A stretch of 51,145 nt of DNA from Pseudoalteromonas luteoviolacea (GTDB lineage: Bacteria > Pseudomonadota > Gammaproteobacteria > Enterobacterales > Alteromonadaceae). A program made the translations under genes and the position numbers. Positions 34,108 to 43,056 of this stretch are shown piece after piece. Location of the stretch: assembly GCF_021654285.1 (NCBI RefSeq), contig NZ_JAKFZS010000037.1, positions 1 through 51,145 of the forward strand, written 5' to 3'. Position 1 is the first letter of the stretch; each line of letters opens with the position of its first letter. The notes beneath the pieces were generated by a model. It was given only the letters and a program-made list of their open reading frames with translations. It ran no database searches and was not told the origin of the DNA.

Positions 34108-35658
34108 ATGCGAGTTAATCAACCAGTTACAAATCGTGAACAGCGGTTTGCACCACAAGATAAGCTGATTTCAGTTACTGATTTGAAAGGTACAATCATT
34201 GACTGTAATGAGCATTTTATAAATATAAGTGGCTACTCAAAAGAAGAATTAATTGGCCAACCTCATAATCTAGTTAGACATCCAGATATGCCTGAACTGG
34301 CATTTAAAACCATGTGGACGCAGCTAAAAGCTGGTAAGCCTTGGATGGGGATGGTAAAAAACCGTTGTAAAAACGGTGATTTTTATTGGGTAGATGCTTA
34401 TGTCACTCCAATGACGGAGAATGGACAAGTTATCGGTTATGAATCGGTGAGAACATGTCCTAGCCGTGAAAATATTGCAAGGGCAGAGACCTTGTATCGC
34501 TCGATTCAAAGTGGCGCTAAATCAGCGATTAAGCTACCAAGATTAAGAACTATTTGGCCTGTTGCCGCATTTGCAAGCTCACTCGCTTTGTACGCGTTTG
34601 GCTCTGAATCAGGTGCTTTTGCTTGGCTTATGCTCAATAGTGTCGCGATTTTCGGATACAACCGATATCGAGATAATGAGCAACTCGAAAGAATTAACCA
34701 AGTTTTAAAACACAGCTTTTGCGATGATGTATCTAAACAAGTGTACTCACCTTGGCAAGGGAAAATGGCTGAATTGCACGTAAAACTATTGAGTGAGCAC
34801 GCGCATTTAGACACGGTAATCACACGAATTGAACATGCGTCAAACCAAGTTACCACCGGTGCAGAACAAACAACAGATAAAAGTCGTTCAACAACCGAGC
34901 AGCTTACTCAGCAGCAACAAGAAACAGAGTTAGTAGCAACTGCTATGAATGAGATGGCAACGACGATTCATGAAGTCTCGCAAAACGTACAATCTACCTC
35001 TGCGGATGCAACCGATGCGCTTGAGCTTGCAAAAGAAGGGGCTAAAAGCTCTGAAGAGACTAAAGCGTCAATTGAAAGCCTTGGTTCAACTGTGATTGAC
35101 ATAAAAGACTCAGTACTTGGTGTGGCACGTCAAACAAGTAAAATTGCAGATGCGGCACAAATCATTGAACAAATTGCTGAGCAAACTAACCTACTTGCTT
35201 TAAACGCGGCCATTGAAGCTGCTCGAGCAGGAGAGCAGGGAAGAGGCTTTGCGGTGGTGGCTGATGAAGTTAGACACCTAGCACAGCGTACGCAGGAATC
35301 GACAAAAGAGATCCACGCAATCATCGATGAGTTAACGCAAAGTACGCAAGAGTCAGAAGTGATTGCTCAGCGTGGTGAGACTGAATCTCAACTTGGTATT
35401 GAGAAGTTAAATGCTTCAACACAAAAAATTGAGCATATTTACTCGTTGATTGAAACAATGAGCGTGAACAGTATGCAAATAGCCGCTGCTGTAGAAGAAC
35501 AAGCGACTGTTTCTGAGGATATTAATAAACAAGTCGTTAATATTGCTTCTTTGGCTAATTCAAGTGTGATGAGCTCACAAGAAAGCCAAGAAATTAGCGA
35601 AGAGCTAACTCGGGTTGCTAAAGATATGCATGAGCTTGTGGTAAGATTCAAGAGATAA
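34108..35658 (+). CDS. PAS-containing methyl-accepting chemotaxis protein (Aer-like)
   Basis: 516 aa. An N-terminal PAS domain (SVTDLKGTIIDCNEHFINIS at about 22-41, then GYSKEELIGQPHNLVRHPDM and WMGMVKNRCKNGDFYWVDAY) resembles the redox/FAD-type PAS of Aer. A short hydrophobic region at about 148-180 anchors it, with no periplasmic domain, and a signalling domain contains the conserved hairpin tip EQIAEQTNLLALNAAIEAAR. Probably senses internal redox or energy state. A hairpin follows the stop. Confidence 0.93.
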   Translation: MRVNQPVTNREQRFAPQDKLISVTDLKGTIIDCNEHFINISGYSKEELIGQPHNLVRHPDMPELAFKTMWTQLKAGKPWMGMVKNRCKNGDFYWVDAYVTPMTENGQVIGYESVRTCPSRENIARAETLYRSIQSGAKSAIKLPRLRTIWPVAAFASSLALYAFGSESGAFAWLMLNSVAIFGYNRYRDNEQLERINQVLKHSFCDDVSKQVYSPWQGKMAELHVKLLSEHAHLDTVITRIEHASNQVTTGAEQTTDKSRSTTEQLTQQQQETELVATAMNEMATTIHEVSQNVQSTSADATDALELAKEGAKSSEETKASIESLGSTVIDIKDSVLGVARQTSKIADAAQIIEQIAEQTNLLALNAAIEAARAGEQGRGFAVVADEVRHLAQRTQESTKEIHAIIDELTQSTQESEVIAQRGETESQLGIEKLNASTQKIEHIYSLIETMSVNSMQIAAAVEEQATVSEDINKQVVNIASLANSSVMSSQESQEISEELTRVAKDMHELVVRFKR

Positions 35659-35660
35659 AA

Positions 35661-35680
35661 AAAGGGCCCTACGGCCCTTT
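35661..35680. terminator. hairpin, bidirectional terminator candidate
   Basis: AAAGGGCC (35661-35668), loop CTAC, GGCCCTTT (35673-35680). On the minus strand it is followed by seven T's; on the plus strand only by a short T run. It lies between the MCP and the leftward integrase. Confidence 0.75.
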
Positions 35681-35861
35681 AAAGCCCACCAAAAAGAACA
35701 CATCATACATAAACATGCTTTAATGATGTTCAACATAAGTGCATATTACTTATAATCTAATTTTATCAAAGGAATGAATCAGTTTTAGACTGAAGATCGA
35801 TTAGATGAATACTAAGCGGCTGCACATACAATGATGTACAGCATAGATAAAACAATCGAGC

Positions 35862-37103
35862 TTACAACTTCCGCTTAACGCCAGACTTTGCGCGCTCTTT
35901 TATATTCGTTTGAATATAGATCTGGTCAGTTGTTGCAATTTTTGAATGGCCAAGATCTTCAGATAAGTGCTTTAACGGTCGAGTTTGGGCATCATGAGTG
36001 GCACCAGTGTGCCTTAACCAATGACTGGTCGCAGCTTCTAAATTCTCAGATTCCTCACTAAAACCATCTTGTTTCAACTTATCAATGGCCAAGTCAAAAC
36101 TCTCTTGTACGATACGCCTTAATTGGCGGACATTCATGCCGCCTTGCCCACGCAATTTATGAATAATTGGGTGTGGTTCATCAACACGAGGAAGGGAGGT
36201 TAAACCACGCGACTGTCTATATCGTTTGAGGTATTCAACAAAGTCATCACTCAATGTGACATCGCGGAGCTTATTGCCTTTACCCATAATTCTTAAAAAC
36301 CAAAAACCATCCTGATCTTGCCAGAAATGACTCATTACAGGAGACCATTGCGGGCGCTCAGATAGCTCTGATATACGCAGATAAAGTCCTTTTAGGCATG
36401 CAAGGGTAAACAGGTTTCTTTCAAGTTTCGGGTTTTGCTCACACAAGTCTTTAGTTACACCAAAAACATACTCCCATTGTAAATCACTTAGTGTATCAGG
36501 AAGCTTAATTTGTGACTGTACGACCAAATAAGGGCAGTTCTTTTTAACAACAGGCACAAAATTGGCGAATGCTTTTTCCTCTAAAATCGCAAATTTATAG
36601 AAGACATTAAGCGCCGTGAACATGGATGCTATCGTTTGCTGGCTCACGCCGTTTTCTTTAAAAACAAAAGGGCGCCAATTAGGGTTAACTTGTCTAGTAC
36701 CTTCATGATTTTTAAACCGCCACTGCACAGAGTCTGCAAGCCAAGCTTTATCTGGCTCGACCACAAAATCAACATACGCTTCTATGTCTTCACGTTTAAG
36801 TTCAAATACAGATTTTTCTTGAATGAGCCAACTCCAAAGATGAAAACGCTCTATCTCATTTCTAAAGCGGTTGAATGTGGCCTCTGATTTGCGCCCATAA
36901 ACGTATAAGAATTGATAAAGAAACTTTAGCTCGTCCAAACATACATTTTCTTCAAGCCGATTATCATTTAAAAACTCTGCCATTGCGGGGTATTCACTTT
37001 GCAAGGTCTCATCATCTAAATGGGCGATGAGATATCTGAGTTGTTTTAGCGTATCGACTAACGGCGTCATATATTGTTGATCCAAGCGGTATGTTTGTAT
37101 CAA
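35862..37103 (-). CDS. tyrosine recombinase/integrase
   Basis: 413 aa. The C-terminal catalytic domain has the Arg in GLYLRISELSE, Lys in MGKGNKLRDVTL, the HWLRHTGATH (H-x-x-R) box, LGHSKIATTD and the nucleophile Tyr in QIYIQT. The N-terminal half has a SAM-like core-binding region (VSQQTIASMFTALNVFYKFA). No prophage, cargo genes or att sites accompany it, and the gene starts only 14 bp after yddG's stop, so it may belong to a chromosomal, non-mobile group. The listed start is a TTG without a ribosome site; an ATG lies 11 codons later (37070). Confidence 0.88.
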   Translation of the reverse strand: MIQTYRLDQQYMTPLVDTLKQLRYLIAHLDDETLQSEYPAMAEFLNDNRLEENVCLDELKFLYQFLYVYGRKSEATFNRFRNEIERFHLWSWLIQEKSVFELKREDIEAYVDFVVEPDKAWLADSVQWRFKNHEGTRQVNPNWRPFVFKENGVSQQTIASMFTALNVFYKFAILEEKAFANFVPVVKKNCPYLVVQSQIKLPDTLSDLQWEYVFGVTKDLCEQNPKLERNLFTLACLKGLYLRISELSERPQWSPVMSHFWQDQDGFWFLRIMGKGNKLRDVTLSDDFVEYLKRYRQSRGLTSLPRVDEPHPIIHKLRGQGGMNVRQLRRIVQESFDLAIDKLKQDGFSEESENLEAATSHWLRHTGATHDAQTRPLKHLSEDLGHSKIATTDQIYIQTNIKERAKSGVKRKL

Positions 37104-37116
37104 ATTATATGTATAT

Positions 37117-38049
37117 TTATTCAGTATTGTCTAGCACAGTTTGTACCTGGCTAATTTGTTGATTCTTATAACGTGTTGATTGCCAGCATAATAAAGAACC
37201 AATCGTGACAGCGACAACACCCAACCAAAAACTTTGCTCCAAACTTACACCCAAAATAATAGCAGCGAATATACCGGAGAAAACCGGGGTAAAATAAGAG
37301 ATGGCAGCAAGTAAGATCATATTGCCGCCAATAATGGCTTTATTCCAAAGGCCATAGCCTAGCGCCATTCCACCACCGGCCAGCACCAGCATAAAGACAC
37401 TTTTGAAGGAATAGCCTGTCGAGAAGCCAGCATCCAATAGGTACCATTTTAGCCAAAGTGTACATGCTGTAAAAATAAAAAATAGCGTAATTGCGTTTTC
37501 GCCGTTAGACATAGTCTTGGTTAAATTACAGTATATTGCCCAAATAATCGCACCACTAAAGGCAAGTACAAATGCCAATGGGTTACTCATGATATTTGCC
37601 GACATCCCTGCAAACAGGTTTGACCCACCCGAAACGACAAAACACACACCGATGAAGGCTATAATACTGCCAGGGATCAATAACTGGAGACTGGCTTTAC
37701 TATGTTTACAAATTACCGCGCCTAAAATGGTGAATAAAGGCCAGAGATAATTAACAATGAGTACTTGTGCGGATTGTTCTCTGGAGTTAGCAAAGCCAAG
37801 TGACAGTGAAAGACATAATTCATATGTAACAAAAAGAAAGCCGCCAATAATAACGTAACGTTTTGGGTATTTTTTGATACTTGGGAGCCCGGAAAAGGCT
37901 ACCAGGAATAACGCAGAGTAGGTGTATACCAGCGCTGCACCGCCAACCGGGCCAAAGTCCTCAGTCACGATACGTACGAAGTGTAAAACAGCACTCCACA
38001 GTAGTACAGCTATAACGCCAAATAGTGTAAATTTGTATCGAGACAGCAA
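37117..38049 (-). CDS. yddG: YddG-like aromatic amino acid exporter (EamA/DMT family)
   Basis: 310 aa, ten membrane helices in two EamA repeats. It lines up with E. coli YddG: ATLIGL-like N-terminus (FTLFGVIAVLLWSAVLHFVR), FGPVGGAALVYTYSALFLV, YELCLSLSLGFA, VLIVNYLWPLFTILGAV, IIWAIYCNLTKTMSNG and YFTPVFSGIFAAIILG. YddG exports aromatic amino acids in Enterobacteria; the same is inferred here. The integrase gene follows after 13 bp on the same strand. Confidence 0.87.
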   Translation of the reverse strand: MLSRYKFTLFGVIAVLLWSAVLHFVRIVTEDFGPVGGAALVYTYSALFLVAFSGLPSIKKYPKRYVIIGGFLFVTYELCLSLSLGFANSREQSAQVLIVNYLWPLFTILGAVICKHSKASLQLLIPGSIIAFIGVCFVVSGGSNLFAGMSANIMSNPLAFVLAFSGAIIWAIYCNLTKTMSNGENAITLFFIFTACTLWLKWYLLDAGFSTGYSFKSVFMLVLAGGGMALGYGLWNKAIIGGNMILLAAISYFTPVFSGIFAAIILGVSLEQSFWLGVVAVTIGSLLCWQSTRYKNQQISQVQTVLDNTE

Positions 38050-38211
38050 ACTTTAGGCCCCCAAAAAACGCTTAATTATATAGACTTTGAGTTTCACTGC
38101 ACCTATTTTAATTATGCGGGCAGTTCTTAAGCGAATAAATTATCCTTTTTATGGGGTGAGTTTGTTATGCGAAATCATATAAACAGCATTTTGTATTTAT
38201 TAGGGGCTGGT

Positions 38212-38721
38212 ATGGAAAATAAACTGGGTTTAGGAGGGAGCTGTTACTGGTGTACTGAAGCGATATTTCGCTCTTTGATTGGTGTTGAGAAAGTCGAGCA
38301 GGGCTGGATAAATAGCTTTGAAAACAACGAGTGGTTTTCTGAAGGGGTATACTTGGCATTTGATAAAAACATCATCACCTTAGCTGATTTGGTTGAAATA
38401 CACCTTTTTTCTCACAGTTCAGCTTCAAACCATTCAAAAAGAGACAAGTATAGAAGCGCTATATATTGCCAAAGCACCGAGCAACAAACTGAAGTAAAAG
38501 GTGTATTATCAGTACTTCAAAAGCAATTTGAGCAGCCCATAGTTACGCAAGCACTATTACTTAATGAATTTAAGCTATCGCCTGAGCATTACCAAGATTA
38601 TTTTTATACCGCGCCGAACAGACCATTTTGTCAAAATATCATAGCCCCAAAATTGCGAAACCTAATGGAAAAGTTTAAAAGCAAAGTGAAGGAAGAGCAG
38701 GTAAATAAAGCTCTCAAATGA
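38212..38721 (+). CDS. divergent MsrA-like peptide methionine sulfoxide reductase
   Basis: 169 aa. The catalytic block GGSCYWCTEAIF parallels MsrA's GGCFWCTEAVF, with the catalytic Cys preserved. RDKYRSAIY matches the canonical QYRSAIY and the C-terminal HYQDYFY matches HQDYY-type ends. Other hallmarks are changed: no GYxGG after the active site (replaced by QGWINSFEN) and a degenerate HxPTQxN region (SHSSASNHSK). It may be a specialised or relaxed paralogue. The ATG at 38212 follows TTAGGGG and gives the standard N-terminus; an upstream ATG at 38167 is also in frame. Confidence 0.8.
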   Translation: MENKLGLGGSCYWCTEAIFRSLIGVEKVEQGWINSFENNEWFSEGVYLAFDKNIITLADLVEIHLFSHSSASNHSKRDKYRSAIYCQSTEQQTEVKGVLSVLQKQFEQPIVTQALLLNEFKLSPEHYQDYFYTAPNRPFCQNIIAPKLRNLMEKFKSKVKEEQVNKALK

Positions 38722-39002
38722 GATTTATTCTATATATTAGAATGGTTGATTGATTAAATCCCGATATTTTTTATAGTCTCGTTCTTAAAAATAGAACATC
38801 GATCAAATTTATAGTGAATTTATAATTTTGTTCAATAAGTAGAGGTATGTGTTCTTGAAAGTGTTATTTCAGTTATATGTTTACGTTTATCGTTGCCGAG
38901 TGTGCTAAGCCAACCCTAGGTTAAAATACAACACAATAAAATTATGTTAAAAAGCAATTTTTATAGAGTAGTGTAGTAATAGATAGGTTATATTTTAGAA
39001 AT
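38722..39002. other. gene-free interval
   Basis: About 280 bp of AT-rich DNA between the MsrA-like gene and the His-rich protein gene. I see no ORF with a ribosome site. Its right end carries the hairpin listed separately. Confidence 0.4.
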
Positions 39003-39023
39003 AGCCCAGATAATCTCTGGGCT
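39003..39023 (-). terminator. hairpin after the His-rich protein gene
   Basis: AGCCCAGA (39003-39010) and TCTGGGCT (39016-39023) form an 8-bp stem. It lies just after the stop of the leftward His-rich gene. Confidence 0.6.
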
Positions 39024-39039
39024 TTATATTGAACACTAT

Positions 39040-39381
39040 TTAACCATGGTTTTCATGGAAATGTTCACCGTGCTGGTGATGCCAATGTCCATCATGATTA
39101 TATTCCACACGGCCTTGTTCAAGACGACGTTTATGACCGCAATCTAAGCCATGGCCGTGTTTATGCTTTTCATGAACTTTGACTTTTGCCTCATGAACTT
39201 CGCCCGCATGATTGTGATGGTCATGACCACTGTGGTTGTAATCAAAATGGTCAACATGCCACTCAGCTGCATGGCCACAGTTATATCCATGTTTATGCTC
39301 ATGCTTATCATGGGAGACATGATCAGCAGCTATTGCGACACCTGTAACCCCTAAAGCCAATGCTAAAATAATTTCCTTCAT
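39040..39381 (-). CDS. His-rich exported metal-binding protein with two repeat units
   Basis: 113 aa. A signal peptide (MKEIILALALGVTGVAIA) is followed by about 95 residues with some 30 His. The mature part is an internal duplication: unit one has KHGYNCGH and DYNHSGHDHHNHAGE; unit two has KHGHGLDCGH and EYNHDGHWHHQHGE. Each unit carries one CGH and one YNHxGHxHH motif, a likely zinc, nickel or copper site in the periplasm. GGAGAAAC before the ATG supports the start. I do not recognise a named family. Comparison with the His-rich TonB receptor in this window suggests metal handling, but no Zur box is seen just upstream. Confidence 0.75.
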   Translation of the reverse strand: MKEIILALALGVTGVAIAADHVSHDKHEHKHGYNCGHAAEWHVDHFDYNHSGHDHHNHAGEVHEAKVKVHEKHKHGHGLDCGHKRRLEQGRVEYNHDGHWHHQHGEHFHENHG

Positions 39382-39414
39382 AGAGTTTCTCCGAATGTGA
39401 GTATCAAATCTACA

Positions 39415-41316
39415 CTAGGATGTTTTTAACATTTTAGCAACCTCAATTGATTGATGAATACTCAGCAAGTTATACATAGCGCGGATACGCGCACGATATT
39501 GTGCTTTCAAGTATCCTTGAGTCTCTTTTTGGTTAAAGCCCTTACTATGTTGTCTGAGATTTTTCAGCCAAAGCCGCTGTGTTTGACGAACATGATCGGC
39601 ATGCTCTGTGTTTCTTAACCTTTTATATGCTGCTGCGAGCTCTCTGTCGTACAGCGCGAGTCCAGCACTGGAGCAAATCGCTTTTTCTTGCTTTGATGTT
39701 GCTAATTTACAATCAAAACTAGCCGTAATTTGATCATAAATTTTTTGACCTTTAAGTAACTTAAACTCCGTTGCTAGGGCTGCCACCTTTGGCCTTGGAT
39801 TTTTTGCAAAGTAAAATGATAAGTCATTGCCTTGCGAGTCGACTAGCGATTTATCCGCTCCAGCAGTGATAAGTGCATTGATCACTTCTAAAGAAGCGTT
39901 CTCCGCTGCATAAGTGAGCGCTGAACGATTAAGCCTTTTTACATCATTAATAAAAGCATCCGAACTACTGTATTCATCGTCTTCATCAATAAAAGTGACG
40001 GCGTTAATATCCGTGCCAGCAGCTATTAAGGCATTAACGGCGTCAAGGTCGTTAAAATGTGCAGCTAACATTAAATATGTTTTGTTAAACCAGTTTTTAT
40101 AGGCTGCTACTTGAGCAAATTCTTCTGCCTCCTGGTGGTTCAGTAAATATTGCGCTTTAAAATACTGAGGTGAGCCCGCTTTTAAATCCATATAACCTTG
40201 ATAGGGTGAGAGTAATCTTCCTAAGAATTGATATACCAATGTTTGCGCATAAAATTGGGCTTTGTCTTTGTCATATTTATGATGTGACATGTAAAAATGA
40301 GCAACTTGTAGTTGTGCGTCTGCCATGTGGTTTTTTAGTGTGATCAACTCACGATGACTCCACGCATCCACATTGCCAAATAATGCCAAGATATTATCAA
40401 CCTGTTTTTTCCTCGCACAGATAGCAGCGTTTATATCACAACCGCCTTCACCTTTTACTTTCAATGAGCTAGGTGTTCTCAAATACTTTTCAAATGGTTT
40501 TTTTATTACAAAATAAGGGCTTCCCCAAGACCCCATCAACATAGGGTTGCCTTTTGTCATAATAGATTGGTGTGCCAGTTTGTTTAGCGCGTTCAGCGAT
40601 ATTAATACTGGTAATCTGGTTTCTTCAACTTCACAAACAACCTCATGTTCTAGCGTTTCTGTAAGTGCAATAACCTTGTTATTGTCCTTAATGTAATACG
40701 CACTTCCCTGATGTTCAAATGGGAAAGAAATATCGGTTACTTGCAGGATTTCAGATAGCTCACGATCAATGCTAAATGGTCTGTCTACTGCGACACTATT
40801 TAAGTACTGAGCAATGTTATGACGCTTTGCAATGTAAAAAGTGCGCTGCCAATTGTTTGGGCTCTGTGAAAAAACTTTTTTAACTGTGTATAAAATACTA
40901 AGGTTGTTCACAGACTCTAAATGAGTAATGTAAAGCTCTTGTCTAATTTTATCTTTAATTTGAAAATGGTATTTAAAGGATGGGAATAGTTTAAACGAAG
41001 AAAATGGAGCACTGTTGACGGAAAAGTTTGATTCAATTGGGATGTTAAAGGTATCTATATTATTATGGTTTATTTGAGTGCCATCTCCAAATGATGGTGA
41101 CAGCCAGCTTCTAAAATCCACATTTGCGTTTTGTTTATACTCTTTTTGGTAAGCCGCGAAGAACTCGGTACAGACTTCAGCTTTATTTGTAGTTAATTCT
41201 ACATTTAACAGCGGGCTTGAAAATGAGTGAAAAGAGAGACATAAAAAGGTAGAGAGGGCAAATTTTTTAATCACGTCATAAATTCCATTTGTTTTTAGAG
41301 TATTGTATCTAAACAA
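39415..41316 (-). CDS. exported ankyrin-repeat/LprI-domain protein
   Basis: 633 aa. Signal-peptide-like segment VIKKFALSTFLCLSFHSFSS (about 15-34). The middle (about 410-510) has ankyrin-type repeats: YLMLAAHFNDLDAVNALIAA, GTDINAVTF, SALTYAAENASLEVINALIT and GADKSLVDSQG. The end is a lysozyme-inhibitor LprI/DUF1311 domain with CKLATSKQEKAICSSAGLAL and a YDRELAAAYKRL helix. The first 400 residues are not recognised. The domain mix suggests a periplasmic envelope-defence or adaptor role. A GTG at 41274 would put the signal peptide at the start and is a good alternative; a strong AAGGAGG lies near 41323. Confidence 0.8.
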   Translation of the reverse strand: MFRYNTLKTNGIYDVIKKFALSTFLCLSFHSFSSPLLNVELTTNKAEVCTEFFAAYQKEYKQNANVDFRSWLSPSFGDGTQINHNNIDTFNIPIESNFSVNSAPFSSFKLFPSFKYHFQIKDKIRQELYITHLESVNNLSILYTVKKVFSQSPNNWQRTFYIAKRHNIAQYLNSVAVDRPFSIDRELSEILQVTDISFPFEHQGSAYYIKDNNKVIALTETLEHEVVCEVEETRLPVLISLNALNKLAHQSIMTKGNPMLMGSWGSPYFVIKKPFEKYLRTPSSLKVKGEGGCDINAAICARKKQVDNILALFGNVDAWSHRELITLKNHMADAQLQVAHFYMSHHKYDKDKAQFYAQTLVYQFLGRLLSPYQGYMDLKAGSPQYFKAQYLLNHQEAEEFAQVAAYKNWFNKTYLMLAAHFNDLDAVNALIAAGTDINAVTFIDEDDEYSSSDAFINDVKRLNRSALTYAAENASLEVINALITAGADKSLVDSQGNDLSFYFAKNPRPKVAALATEFKLLKGQKIYDQITASFDCKLATSKQEKAICSSAGLALYDRELAAAYKRLRNTEHADHVRQTQRLWLKNLRQHSKGFNQKETQGYLKAQYRARIRAMYNLLSIHQSIEVAKMLKTS

Positions 41317-41425
41317 CTCCTCCTTTACCTTAAAATTTTAAATTTATATTCGTTAAAATATTTTAATGGGAATATAATAATGCACTCACAGCGCAAGTGC
41401 ATTTCAGAATTCATTTCGATGATAG

Positions 41426-41743
41426 TTAGTTCATTCTTAGAACATCATGCAGCGGATATAAACCAAACTTTGTGTCATGGCACTTGTTTGAAATATGCTC
41501 TCCGTTATCAGCTTTATAGACAACTGTTTTATCTGACTTCATTGCATAAAACATCATGCCAAGATACTCGTAGAAGTTAGGGTGAGTAGGCTCCAACTCA
41601 AGGGTTTCATGTCTATCAGGCCAAATCCAAACTGATCCATTTGACTGCAAACTGATACTACTGATTTTATCTGAGCAAGTGACTTCTTTAGCTTGTGTGG
41701 TACTCGCTAGTAACAAAAGAGAAAGTAGTGCTAGTTTTTTCAT
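41426..41743 (-). CDS. hypothetical exported protein
   Basis: 105 aa from the ATG at 41743 with AAGGAAAT upstream. Signal peptide MKKLALLSLLLLASTTQAKE; the mature protein has two Cys (EVTCSDKI and NKCHDTKF), consistent with one disulfide, and aromatic residues (VWIWPDRHE). No family recognised. Confidence 0.7.
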   Translation of the reverse strand: MKKLALLSLLLLASTTQAKEVTCSDKISSISLQSNGSVWIWPDRHETLELEPTHPNFYEYLGMMFYAMKSDKTVVYKADNGEHISNKCHDTKFGLYPLHDVLRMN

Positions 41744-42011
41744 TATAGATTTCCTTATTTTTTTATTTAAATGCACATTTACAGCGTGTATGTAATTTAG
41801 TCTTTAAAAGTTACAAACACTTAAAATTAATTTGAAAATAAATAAGAAAACGTATGACTCTGGACCTAATTTCGTAAAACATCTTTCAAAAAATTTATTG
41901 GTAAAAAATGTAATTACATCTTGGAATGGCACTTGCTTAATTAATGGACAGAAAAGTAATGAAGCTTTTTAATTGCATATGCGGCAGATAAATATTTAAA
42001 AGGAAATTATT

Positions 42012-42527
42012 ATGAATGTGAGTGATCAGGTCAGTACTCAAAGTGTTTATGAAATCAAGCATAAACCTACAAGTGTTCAACGCTCAACATCAGGTTCAGT
42101 TAGCACGAGCCAAGAGCCTGATAATAGAAACGAGTACCTTAAATATATAGATTCAGCAAGTGAAGAAAAGCTTGCCCAATCTATTGATGCAATCAAGAAA
42201 TACGGCCCCCCAACAGCCATGTTTAGAATGGAAGACATCTTAAATTCACATAATGTCGAAGAAATGCATGGCCGTGTATCAAGAGCGATCAGCCATTTTA
42301 ATCAGGAAGCTGAGCAATTTCACAAGGAAGAATTAGCAATCATCAAACATGGAGAAGGAGAGGGTAAGTCGGCTAAAGAGATCATGACAGAGTTAGTTGC
42401 TTTGCGAGACAAACAGTCGGAATTATTTAAGATGGCAACAAGTTGGGGAAGTAAAAACCTGGCGCACCCCGATAATTACGACAAGCTTTTAGAACACACA
42501 CCGGATTATGTCAACGTATATGCTTGA
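42012..42527 (+). CDS. hypothetical cytoplasmic protein A of convergent pair
   Basis: 171 aa, no signal peptide. The N-terminal 40 residues are Ser/Thr/Gln-rich and likely disordered (VSTQSVYEIKHKPTSVQRST). The rest is helical and charged (EEKLAQSIDAIKKYGPPTAM, EAEQFHKEELAIIKHGEGEG, AKEIMTELVALRDKQSELF). AAAAGGAAA precedes the ATG. Layout and short motifs resemble the protein encoded convergently at 42571-43056. Function unknown. Confidence 0.65.
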   Translation: MNVSDQVSTQSVYEIKHKPTSVQRSTSGSVSTSQEPDNRNEYLKYIDSASEEKLAQSIDAIKKYGPPTAMFRMEDILNSHNVEEMHGRVSRAISHFNQEAEQFHKEELAIIKHGEGEGKSAKEIMTELVALRDKQSELFKMATSWGSKNLAHPDNYDKLLEHTPDYVNVYA

Positions 42528-42570
42528 AGTAAGAAAAACAATATAGGCAGGAACCCCCATACATTGTGAA

Positions 42571-43056
42571 CTATGCATGTGTATCTATTGCTAACATGCC
42601 TGCCTTTACTTGGTAATCTAAAGGTAAGTCGCGATTAAAATCCATGATTCTTTTAAAAATATCAGCATCGGTCTCTCCTTCATCTTTCATTTTATTATAA
42701 ATTTTTATACGTTGTTCAGTAACCACAGCTGCTTCTTTGTCAAATTCATCTGATTTACTAGCCCATTTTGTAAATGCTTTTACGTCTGTTAATGGCGGCG
42801 CCTCTGCTAAACTTACAAGCATTTTATCAGGTATAAATGACACAGCCTCTGCCATATCTGACGCAAACGAAGGGTCAGATTCTACTTTTTCAGTAAATGC
42901 TTCCCAAGCAAGCTTTTTATCGCCAGTGTTTTTCGAATGCTCTGGTTGAGGGCTTCCTACTATAACCTTTCCTTGTTCTTGATTATTAACTTTTTGTGTT
43001 TGTTGATACTGCGTTGTGGTATTAGTTGTATTATAGTGGCTTGCATGCAAAATCAT
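42571..43056 (-). CDS. hypothetical cytoplasmic protein B of convergent pair
   Basis: 161 aa from the ATG at 43056, chosen for AAGGAGAT just before it; an earlier in-frame start has none. The N-terminus is Thr/Gln/Asn-rich (TTNTTTQYQQTQKVNNQEQG), then a helical charged part (WEAFTEKVESDPSFASDMAE, FDKEAAVVTEQRIKIYNKMK, DADIFKRIMDFNRDLPL). Like its convergent neighbour it lacks a signal peptide and shows a disordered-then-helical layout with E-x-x-IxxxK..GEx-type spacing. No family recognised. Confidence 0.65.
   Translation of the reverse strand: MILHASHYNTTNTTTQYQQTQKVNNQEQGKVIVGSPQPEHSKNTGDKKLAWEAFTEKVESDPSFASDMAEAVSFIPDKMLVSLAEAPPLTDVKAFTKWASKSDEFDKEAAVVTEQRIKIYNKMKDEGETDADIFKRIMDFNRDLPLDYQVKAGMLAIDTHA

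Noticed and set aside
35862..37103. Integrase as evidence of a prophage or genomic island
   Set aside because: Flanking genes are typical chromosomal ones and no phage genes or direct repeats were noticed.
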